Below, in pieces: positions 8,664 through 15,841 of a stretch of DNA of 64,000 bases. Made by a program: the position numbers and the translations under genes. The notes under the pieces are model-generated. The model was not told the origin of the DNA. It saw only the letters and a program-made list of their open reading frames with translations, and searched no databases. Source of the stretch: a virus; the IMG/VR virus record IMGVR_UViG_3300023199_000204, positions 1 through 64,000 of that record, one strand, 5' to 3'. Positions within the stretch are counted from its first letter, which is position 1. Every line of letters begins with the position of its first letter.

Positions 8664-9593
8664 ATGATGACACTTTCTCTACGAGAGGAACGACAACTGT
8701 TGCCACTGTTGGTTAAAGAAGCCGCCATACCTGAATTTCTTGGCGGCTTTTTAAAAACAATAAAAGATAAGACATCATTTCTGTCAAAACCTTTTGAGAG
8801 TTTTTTGGGAACAGTTGGAATTATTGTTGTTGGCAGAATAAGCAAAATTCTGGGATTTCTGGCTTTAATTGGCGAATATTACGGCTTTGGATTAAGTTCT
8901 ATTGGAAAAATGATAGATACTTCTTTAGGATTTAATACCGGGAAACCAAAAATATCTTTATCTGATATAAAAAAAACAGCAAAAGGTGTTATTGACACCA
9001 TTGCTAAAAAAATTGGTTTAAAAGAGGCGGAATTTAAAAACGAATATCTTTTATCAAAGCGGGCAGGGCTTGGAACATTTTTGGGACAAATTTTTAGAGC
9101 AAAGAGATTAAGTTTTGTTAGTATTTTATATGGTTTTATAAGAACATTTGTTAAAGGTTTAATTGCTGCTGGGCTTATTGGTGGTTTAGCTTCTATGACT
9201 GGTCAAAGACCAGCGCCTCCAGTGGGCGGGAAGTCAAAAAGTCTTACAGGGAAATTACAATACTATAAAAATGTTTCTAACAATGTTGAAGATACTTTAA
9301 TAAAATTCCTAAACGCAGAAATAGCAAACTTTTCAAGAGCCTTCGAAGCACAAAAGGGGAGACCATTAAAAGGCTCTTCTGAATTACAAAAAGTATTATA
9401 TAATATAGAAATATTAAATTATGGGAAAAATATTTCTGATTTAAATTTAAGAGATGCTTTTATTGGTCCAGATGTTAAAACTTTGGCAAAAAAGATTTTA
9501 CCAAAAGTTAATTATCAGCCTTTAGCTTCTTCTTCTTCTACAAAAAAAACAAAAGAACTTTTAAAACTTTTAAACGAGGTGAAAAAAAAATGA
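8664..9593 (+). CDS. putative membrane-active protein, unknown family
   Basis: 309 residues, GGTGGGAG upstream; a second ATG follows immediately. Two hydrophobic stretches (about residues 48-75 and 150-180, the latter glycine- and alanine-rich, ending in GGLASMTGQ) could span or insert into a membrane. The C-terminal 110 residues are helical and lysine-rich. It ends four bases into the next start codon (ATGA overlap), so the two are translated together. It lies between two proteins carrying the N-terminal tag but has no clear tag itself. A role in membrane passage of DNA is possible; I do not recognise the family. Confidence 0.6.
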   Translation: MMTLSLREERQLLPLLVKEAAIPEFLGGFLKTIKDKTSFLSKPFESFLGTVGIIVVGRISKILGFLALIGEYYGFGLSSIGKMIDTSLGFNTGKPKISLSDIKKTAKGVIDTIAKKIGLKEAEFKNEYLLSKRAGLGTFLGQIFRAKRLSFVSILYGFIRTFVKGLIAAGLIGGLASMTGQRPAPPVGGKSKSLTGKLQYYKNVSNNVEDTLIKFLNAEIANFSRAFEAQKGRPLKGSSELQKVLYNIEILNYGKNISDLNLRDAFIGPDVKTLAKKILPKVNYQPLASSSSTKKTKELLKLLNEVKKK

Positions 9594-10963
9594 CCGGACA
9601 ATGGCACGGTAGTGATGTTATGGCTGGCTTTGCCAAAATAGCTGCCGAATCTGGGCTCATTACCTCAGATTTTAATCCGGATAATAAAGATTTCCTTGGA
9701 AATCCAAGTGAAAAAACTCCGGTGAAAGATAAAACAAGGTATGAGCCAACAGAAGATTATAATAATAGATATAATAAAGAGGGTGAAAAGCTTATAGATA
9801 AAGCACATCCTAAAAATGTGGAAGTGGCCGACGCGATGGGCAAAGGTGGTCTCGTTGAAAACGAGAACCAGAGGCAAGAAAAAGATATTGAAGTGGCAAC
9901 AAGAATGCCAAGTGGAGCATTATTTGGAATTCACGCAGATTTAATTAATGATTTGGTAAAACTTGCTAACAAGCTAGATGATGTTGGAAATTATAAAGCA
10001 GCAAGTTTAGTTGATAAAACCATTAGGGAGGTTCGCGGTCTCCCTTTTGATAAAGGCCACTCCATACAGAAAGAAGCAGCTCTATTTGGTCTTGTAGCAC
10101 TAGTTGCTGGTTTAGCACTTCCTTGGATTGCGACAAAACTAAAATTTAGATCTCCTTATGCTAGAAAATCAGGATTAACAGGAAAGCTTGGTTGGATAAG
10201 TGCTGGTGTAGGACTACTTAACCTATTTGGATCTAAACTTACAAGTATCAAAGAAAATCTAAATACTGATTTACAAGATTTATATGATGTTTTGGAAAAA
10301 CTAGATACACCCTCTTCAAAAAAAGCTATAATGATATTAAAGCCACATTTAAATAAGTTTTCAAAAATTAATTTAAGCACAAAAGAGGGTGCGGCCCAGT
10401 TTTTAAATAACTTTCATAAACTAAGTCAGGCTTATCCACAGGTAGAGGCATTAATTAATAATATTATTATTGAATATCAAAGTAATTGGTTTGATAAGTT
10501 AAAAGGATATGTTGGAATGGATGTATTATCCAGATTTAAGGAAAAATATTCAGATTTTAAGACAACATATAAAGAGACACAAGCTTTGGTTAATAAAACT
10601 TTAAAGGTCGGTGGAAAATTAAACCGCAAAGCTATCTCTCTAGGGGGAGCAGCTTCTGGGACCAAACCTTTTTCTCCTAAAGTTATAAGTGATAAACCAA
10701 TTTACAGACTACAGAGATTATTATTTGAAAGTGGATTTAGAGGAAAGAAATGGGAAGGAAAAATTAGTGGAGAATTGGATCAGGCTACTGTAACTGCTGC
10801 CAAAGAACTGGAAAGTCTTTTAAACGCAGCAATGTCGAAAATGCTTAAAAAGAATAATAAAGACCCAGATTTTTTCAACAACTCTATTATAAAAGATGGA
10901 AAGTTAGTAGGCAATGTTAATTCTTTATATAAAGTTATTCAAATTGCTGAAAATATATCATAA
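9590..10963 (+). CDS. tagged virion protein with LAD hairpin, membrane segment and PG-binding-like domain
   Basis: 457 residues, starting in the ATGA overlap with the upstream gene, whose end supplies a purine-rich ribosome binding region. The N-terminal tag reads SDVMAGFAKIAAE (8-20). LIDKAHP near residue 65 matches the 5559 protein. The hairpin motif is near 117-147 (LANKLDDVG, then AASLVD). A hydrophobic segment at about 166-184 (LVALVAGLALPW) looks membrane-spanning. A peptidoglycan-binding-like unit lies near 368-405. It looks like a shorter relative of the 5559 protein with the same module order, consistent with a set of internal or ejected virion proteins. Function is inferred from architecture only. 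Confidence 0.7.
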   Translation: MTGQWHGSDVMAGFAKIAAESGLITSDFNPDNKDFLGNPSEKTPVKDKTRYEPTEDYNNRYNKEGEKLIDKAHPKNVEVADAMGKGGLVENENQRQEKDIEVATRMPSGALFGIHADLINDLVKLANKLDDVGNYKAASLVDKTIREVRGLPFDKGHSIQKEAALFGLVALVAGLALPWIATKLKFRSPYARKSGLTGKLGWISAGVGLLNLFGSKLTSIKENLNTDLQDLYDVLEKLDTPSSKKAIMILKPHLNKFSKINLSTKEGAAQFLNNFHKLSQAYPQVEALINNIIIEYQSNWFDKLKGYVGMDVLSRFKEKYSDFKTTYKETQALVNKTLKVGGKLNRKAISLGGAASGTKPFSPKVISDKPIYRLQRLLFESGFRGKKWEGKISGELDQATVTAAKELESLLNAAMSKMLKKNNKDPDFFNNSIIKDGKLVGNVNSLYKVIQIAENIS

Positions 10964-11061
10964 ACTACTAATATTTTATTATAATTTACGAAATCTCGAA
11001 TAATAACGGGATATAACGATCAAAGATACAATATAAATATATTTCTTTGGAGGAAATAAAA
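10964..11061 (+). promoter_or_regulatory. leader of the capsid decoration gene, possible promoter
   Basis: This 98-base AT-rich gap precedes the decoration and capsid genes, which should be very strongly expressed. It contains TATAAATA at 11032-11039, identical to the T4 late promoter core and suitably placed 22 bases before the start codon, and TTGGAGG at 11047-11053 as ribosome binding site. AACTACTAAT sits at its left edge. In AT-rich DNA an 8-base TATAAATA is expected by chance several times in this window, so the promoter call is weak. Confidence 0.3.
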
Positions 11062-11703
11062 ATGGCATTATACATCTACCAATCGGGCAATGAGCCCCTA
11101 GGTCAATTTGACGTTCTTGACTCATACCAGAGCAGCATTCTTGGTGGTGAGATTGGAACAGTATATGAGGCATCCAGAACTGTAACTGCTTCAGAAAAAG
11201 CCGCATACGACGTTCTTGACGGCTACACTAACACTACTGACGTAACTCGTGCTGGTGTTGCTAATAGAGTTAATACTAATGGACAGCGTCCACTATGGCT
11301 TCTTGATGAAGGAACTACAGGATATGGAACTCTTTTTGGTCAGGTAATTGGAACTCCTACAGGTCTTAGCACCTCTGGAACCAACCTTGGCCCACACACT
11401 TCTGCCGCAAGTGGTAAAGTCACCTGCTGGAATAAACCAGGTCTTTATGCAGTATCACTAGATGCTGTAAATACTGCTTCTGACGGAATTGTTCTTTCAA
11501 ACGTTTCTATGGATCCAGGTTTAGCATTACAACCGCTTAACAACGGTAAGCTAACCCCAACTGGTTCTTCAGGTGCTGTAAACGTAACTGTTGGACACTT
11601 CGTAGAGTTTGAAACTTCACCATTCTTGGTGACAACTCCACCTTCACTAGTTGGAGCCGCTGAAGCAGCAGAGAGAGCTGTATTTAACTTTTTAGCACTG
11701 TAA
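11062..11703 (+). CDS. capsid decoration-like protein upstream of the major capsid gene
   Basis: 213 residues. ATG at 11062 is chosen because GGAGG lies 8 bases upstream; an in-frame TTG at 11047 overlaps that site. The protein is beta-rich with a small-residue composition (G, T, S, A), and its codon use is richer in C-ending codons than the surroundings, like the capsid gene, which suggests high expression. QSGN at the N-terminus and the GKVTxW and GKLT segments pair it with the protein at 3393. A strong hairpin follows the stop, separating it from the capsid gene. I infer an abundant outer capsid or vertex protein. Confidence 0.65.
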   Translation: MALYIYQSGNEPLGQFDVLDSYQSSILGGEIGTVYEASRTVTASEKAAYDVLDGYTNTTDVTRAGVANRVNTNGQRPLWLLDEGTTGYGTLFGQVIGTPTGLSTSGTNLGPHTSAASGKVTCWNKPGLYAVSLDAVNTASDGIVLSNVSMDPGLALQPLNNGKLTPTGSSGAVNVTVGHFVEFETSPFLVTTPPSLVGAAEAAERAVFNFLAL

Positions 11704-11726
11704 TTTAAGAGAATAAGAGGATAATA

Positions 11727-11749
11727 TGGGGAGTTTAATAAACTCCCCA
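11727..11749 (+). terminator. hairpin terminator between decoration and capsid genes
   Basis: TGGGGAGTTT (11727-11736) pairs perfectly with AAACTCCCCA (11740-11749) over a three-base loop. An A-rich then T-rich tract (AAAAAAATTTTTT) follows at about 11755-11768. It probably terminates or stabilises the decoration mRNA and sets the ratio to the capsid gene, which has its own AGGAGG start at 11775-11780. Confidence 0.75.
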
Positions 11750-11790
11750 AATCCTAAAAAAATTTTTTCACATAGGAGGACAAAGATACT

Positions 11791-12822
11791 ATGTCTTTAT
11801 TTAGTACACATGGAAAGGGAGGCGAGCTTAATGTTGGTTCAACTCGCGATGCCCTTCAACAAATTGTAAAATATGCAACTATTTTAGAAGATTTGCAGCC
11901 AGCAAATACTGCTTTGGCTCAGAGACCCTCATTTTCTGATCAACAGAGAGATGAGCTAGTAAAAAGAGCACTTTTAACCACAGAGGGCAAAATTGCTTTA
12001 GGTCAGGCAATGGCTAACCCCATTAGAAAGAACCTTGATTATCAAGGGGTAGGAAGAAGAGTTCTTGTTGTAGACCCGTTACCACAGGGAGCACTCCCAG
12101 TTTACGAGCGTGACATTGATGTTGCTGCTACTGTTGTTTCAAGCAATGGTTCAGCACCTGAGAGTCGCGTATTCGGTGACAGGGTAACTATTCCTGAGTT
12201 TGAAGTTGTTTCAAACCCGACAGTAAGAATTGCTGAAGTTCGCAGACGTAGATTCAACGTCATTGACCGTGCCCAGCAGAAAGCTCGCCAAGAAATCCAG
12301 GCTCAAGAGGATGCCAACATCTTCTCAGCTCTTGATTTCGCAGCTGACTCAACTCTTGGTGGTGAAAACACTGCTCAGGACATTGCGGACGCTGGTCTTC
12401 TAAAGCGCGACCTTTCTGAAATTAAGGTTCAGGTTGATCGTTGGGACCTTGTAACCACAAAATTCCTTATGAATATCGTTGAATACAATGATATCCTAAA
12501 CTGGGCAACTGGTGGCGGACAAGGAACTGGTGGTGGCGAGGTTGATCCTGTCACTATGCGTGAAATCCTACAGACTGGTCTTTATGCCCATCTTTGGGGT
12601 GCTGACATCATCGTTTCAAAGGTTGTTCCTCAGGGAACTGTCTTCGGTGTTGCCGATCCTGAGTTTATTGGTGTAATGCCTGTAAGACAGGATATTGAAG
12701 TACTTCCTGCAGACGAGCCTAAACAGTTAAAACTTGGCTGGGTAGTAAACGAAATTATTGGTGTTGGCATTGTCAACTCCCGTGGTTGTGCTGTTGGTCG
12801 TAAATCAGTAGCTGTTGGCTAA
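11791..12822 (+). CDS. major capsid protein (HK97 fold expected)
   Basis: 343 residues, AGGAGG upstream. The N-terminal arm is followed by a region with LVVDPLPQGALPVYERD, a positively charged segment (EVRRRRFNVIDRAQQKA) and a long helix, then a C-terminal part ending VGRKSVAVG. Length, layout, placement after a decoration gene and before a strong terminator, and codon use biased toward C-ending codons all fit a major capsid protein forming the icosahedral shell. No separate protease or delta domain is visible in this frame. Family assignment is by pattern recognition, not by a search. Confidence 0.85.
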   Translation: MSLFSTHGKGGELNVGSTRDALQQIVKYATILEDLQPANTALAQRPSFSDQQRDELVKRALLTTEGKIALGQAMANPIRKNLDYQGVGRRVLVVDPLPQGALPVYERDIDVAATVVSSNGSAPESRVFGDRVTIPEFEVVSNPTVRIAEVRRRRFNVIDRAQQKARQEIQAQEDANIFSALDFAADSTLGGENTAQDIADAGLLKRDLSEIKVQVDRWDLVTTKFLMNIVEYNDILNWATGGGQGTGGGEVDPVTMREILQTGLYAHLWGADIIVSKVVPQGTVFGVADPEFIGVMPVRQDIEVLPADEPKQLKLGWVVNEIIGVGIVNSRGCAVGRKSVAVG

Positions 12823-12848
12823 ACTTAAAACTTAATAACTAATTAAAG

Positions 12849-12884
12849 GATAAAGGGGCTTTGTTCCCCTTTATCTTTTTTTTT
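12849..12884 (+). terminator. Rho-independent terminator after the capsid gene
   Basis: GATAAAGGGG (12849-12858) pairs with CCCCTTTATC (12866-12875) over a seven-base loop and is followed by a run of nine T bases (12876-12884). This is a canonical intrinsic terminator and should isolate the highly expressed capsid transcript from the accessory genes downstream. Confidence 0.92.
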
Positions 12885-12933
12885 GTCGATAAGAGCGACC
12901 CACACCAAATATAACTCGTTAGGAGGTTGGGTG

Positions 12934-13899
12934 ATGGGGAAAAGATTATTTACGAAAAGGGAATTATTAAGAAAATTGGTGGAATTTTCTAAAAAGGTAA
13001 ATAAGAGTAGAATTTCAAAAACCGATTTAGACAAAGATAAAGCATTTCCATCTTCGGCAACATATAAGAGATATTTTGGTAGTTGGAGCAATGCTTTAAA
13101 GTTAGCTAAATTAAAATCTGGAATAATTACTGGAAGACCACAGGATAAGGAGATAATAATTCCAGACAAAGCGTTAGATATAATAAATGGAGAATTATTA
13201 GGTGATGGCTCAATGCCTTTAGGCGGGGAATATAAAAGCAATGCTTATTTTGAGCATTCAACAGCGAATATAGATTATGGAAAATATTTATATAATAAGC
13301 TTAAAAATTATGTTCCATTATTAAATTCCTCATATTGCCCTAAAAGAAATAAGAGATGTAATATTCAATTTAGAACAAGAAGTAGGGTTAATATTGCTTG
13401 GACTAAAATTAGAAACAAATGGTATATTAATGGAAAAAAAATAATACCAAATGATTTAATTCTCACAAAAGAGGTTTGTCTTCATTGGTATTTAGGTGAC
13501 GGATACAGTGAGGATAAGACTTGTAAATTTTCTACTTGTGGATTTACTAAAAAAGAGAACGAAAAATTATGCGAACTATTGTTAAACATTGGCTTTAAAT
13601 CAAACATTAATAAAAGAAGCGGTGGTTATTATATTATAAGAATGAGAAGAAGCAGTTCATTTAAATTTTTAGATTGGTTAGGTCCTTGTCCAGCGAAAGG
13701 ATATGAGCATAGATGGAATATTGGAGAAAAATCCAAGTTATTAACTAAAAAAGATTTAGAAACAGCATTTAAGAAATTTAATAAATCGGTTACAAGAAAA
13801 GAGTTTGATGCTGATAAAGATGTTCCTTCGTCTATAACAGCTATTAGATTATTTGGAAGTTGGAATAAGGCAAAGGAATTTTATTATGAAAATAAGTGA
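12934..13899 (+). CDS. LAGLIDADG homing endonuclease flanked by HE-associated repeats
   Basis: 321 residues from the ATG at 12934, which follows AGGAGG; upstream in-frame starts lie in the terminator. The N-terminal 55 residues form a homing-endonuclease-associated helical repeat (PF18780 type, ending TYKRYFGSWSNAL). Two LAGLIDADG motifs follow, INGELLGDGS and LHWYLGDGY, both with the catalytic acid. A second associated repeat sits at the C-terminus (IRLFGSWNKAK). The gene should be active. It lies just past the capsid terminator, so the capsid gene or its 3' flank is the likely target. It overlaps the decayed gene downstream by 14 bases. Confidence 0.88.
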   Translation: MGKRLFTKRELLRKLVEFSKKVNKSRISKTDLDKDKAFPSSATYKRYFGSWSNALKLAKLKSGIITGRPQDKEIIIPDKALDIINGELLGDGSMPLGGEYKSNAYFEHSTANIDYGKYLYNKLKNYVPLLNSSYCPKRNKRCNIQFRTRSRVNIAWTKIRNKWYINGKKIIPNDLILTKEVCLHWYLGDGYSEDKTCKFSTCGFTKKENEKLCELLLNIGFKSNINKRSGGYYIIRMRRSSSFKFLDWLGPCPAKGYEHRWNIGEKSKLLTKKDLETAFKKFNKSVTRKEFDADKDVPSSITAIRLFGSWNKAKEFYYENK

Positions 13900-15024
13900 T
13901 AAGGAATTGATGTTAGACCTAATGAGGGTTAAAAACATTGTTAATAAAATTCCAAGTCAAGCAGATTATATAAAATATGGAAAATATTCCAAAAACACTT
14001 ATATTTCACGAAAACCCTGGTCTAAATGGAACGAGAGTTTGTTTTTATTTTCTAACACCAACAATCTTAATGAAGTTAAAAAGATATCAAATGATGATTT
14101 AATATCTAATTTAAAAAAGCTATATATTAAATTAGGTCGTGTTCCCAAAAAAGACGATTTAAGGATAAGTGAAGGTTCATTATATAGTATGAATGCTTAT
14201 CGCAGGGCATTTGGAGATTTGGCGACAGCTCTAACTTCTGCTAATTTAAAACCAAATTAAATAAAAGGGATTCAAAAGGATGAAATAATAAAAGATATTA
14301 AAAATGTATATTCTTCTTTGGGCACAACACCAAGTTTTAGAATATAGGAAGCTTTCAAAAATAGGATATAGTTTTCCAACAATAAGAGAAAGGTTTGGAT
14401 CTTGGACCAAAGCTTTAATTGCGTCAGGCATCCCAATAATAAACGCAGGAAAAGCTAATAAAGAGTTTATTCTTATTGAGCTAAATAAATGGTATAATAA
14501 AAATAATAATGATGTTAATTGCTTATCTTATTGGACTTTAAGGAAGGCAAAAGCTGCCCGAGAATTTATATTCAGCCCTAGAACAATTAAAAATAATTTT
14601 GATGGAATGTCTTGGGAAGATATAATGAAGAAAATAGATATTAATTATGAAACTCAAGACCCGTTTGTTAAAAAAATATTGTTATATTGGAAAAGATAAT
14701 AATATATATGTTTCTTTGCTTGAATTAAAGACAGGTAATCATTTATTTTATCTAGTAAATAATAACAAGATAAAAGATTACGAATATGAAGCAAAAGTTT
14801 GTAAAGAAAAAAGCTGGACCTGTGATTTTTTAATATTTTGTAATTCTGGAAATAAGGTTTGGTTGGAAATTGACGGAATGAGAAAAAATAGAAAATATCC
14901 ATATTTATTAGGAGAAAATAACAAAATTGAATATTATAAAATTAACAATTTTGATTATGCTATTTTATCTTATAATAACAGGGATTTAATAAAATCTATT
15001 AATTCACTTTTAGGAGTAATATGA
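13886..15024 (+). pseudogene. decayed HE-repeat nuclease (stop plus two frameshifts)
   Basis: Three frames read in order make one protein. 13886-14260 encodes two HE-associated repeats (ending YRRAFGDLATAL) and stops at TAA. The same frame continues coherently to about 14335, with a repeat start reading DEIIKDIKNVYSSLGTTPS. A +1 change within TTTT near 14335 leads to YRKLSKIGYSF and IRERFGSW (to 14699). Another +1 change in seven A bases near 14666 leads to the C-terminal nuclease-like part, with CDFLIF, then VWLEIDGMRKN, a likely PD-(D/E)XK or Vsr-like core. Removing one T and one A restores a single frame except for the TAA at 14258. The gene looks dead in this genome. Confidence 0.75.
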
Positions 15025-15773
15025 CTTTTATAGACAGATATAGTTGGAAATGCTTACTTGGTCCTCAATCAAAAGACATTAAAGAAAATAAATTACTATC
15101 AACTTGGAGGGTTAGAAATAAAACTCATATAGTTTTATTTGAGCCGTTAGAGGATACTAATATATTAGAGAACTATATTCCATTAAGTTTTTATTATATT
15201 GAATTAGAAGATTTAAATAAAATAAAAAAAGTATATAAGGTAAAATCTACGAAAGTAAATACTACCTGTATAGATTTAACAAAAATAGATGATTTGAAAA
15301 AAAGAAAATATAAAAGTTTGAGAAGAAAAATTAATTCTTGTAAAGAGTATAATTTAGAAATATTAGATGATTATAAATCCATAAATGATTTATATGAGAT
15401 GATTAAGATATGGAATGCTGATAGTGGTGATAAATATTTTAGGAATTTCTCTGGTAAAAACAAATATTTTTATTCTTCTGGGTTTCACAAAGATTGTATT
15501 AATTCATTTTGTTATGATAAGGGTAAATTAGTAGCATTTGGGTCTTTATCTCCAAATAATAATGGAAATTCATCATTTATAATTGGAAAAGCATTAAATT
15601 ACAAATATAACGGTTTATCTGAATTTTTAGATTTTTCATTATATAAGAAAGCTATAAGGCAAGGAGTTAAAGTAGTTAACCTCGGGGCAAGTTATTCCAC
15701 TGGAATTAAAAACTATAAAAATAAGTGGTTTGGTTCATTTGAAAAGTTTTGTTATGAAGGAAAGATATTATGA
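15021..15773 (+). CDS. GNAT/DUF2156-like acyltransferase-fold protein
   Basis: 250 residues, starting in an ATGA overlap with the decayed nuclease frame. The C-terminal half reads like the GNAT or FemAB-type acyltransferase fold: LVAFGSLSP, then a strand and a Gly-Lys-rich turn (IIGKALNYKYNGLSEF), then VVNLGASYSTGIKNYKNKW, a layout seen in DUF2156 and lysyl-transferase C-terminal domains. The N-terminus has K-R-rich helices (KSLRRKINSCKE). The substrate is unknown. It is coupled to a DNA methyltransferase fusion downstream, which raises the possibility of a base-modification role (Mu Mom also has a GNAT-like fold), but that is speculation. It could instead be simple accessory cargo. Confidence 0.55.
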   Translation: MTFIDRYSWKCLLGPQSKDIKENKLLSTWRVRNKTHIVLFEPLEDTNILENYIPLSFYYIELEDLNKIKKVYKVKSTKVNTTCIDLTKIDDLKKRKYKSLRRKINSCKEYNLEILDDYKSINDLYEMIKIWNADSGDKYFRNFSGKNKYFYSSGFHKDCINSFCYDKGKLVAFGSLSPNNNGNSSFIIGKALNYKYNGLSEFLDFSLYKKAIRQGVKVVNLGASYSTGIKNYKNKWFGSFEKFCYEGKIL

Positions 15774-15841
15774 GCGACTTTAATAAAAAATGTAGCTGTT
15801 GTGGAGATTTTTATAATACAAGGGGAAGTAAAGGCAAGTGA
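15770..15841 (+). CDS. 23-residue Cys peptide coupled to the methyltransferase fusion
   Basis: ATG overlaps the upstream TGA (ATGA) and the frame ends at TGA 15839-15841, which overlaps the next GTG start (GTGA). The peptide reads MSDFNKKCSCCGDFYNTRG, then SKGK, with a CxCC zinc-knuckle-like cluster. Either it is a tiny coupled peptide or it is the true N-terminus of the following 837-residue protein, cut off by a one-base change. No slippery run precedes the stop. Confidence 0.4.
   Translation: MSDFNKKCSCCGDFYNTRGSKGK

Noticed and set aside
11047-11061. TTG start extending the decoration protein by five residues
   Set aside because: The TTG overlaps the GGAGG that serves the ATG at 11062, so it cannot be the main start.
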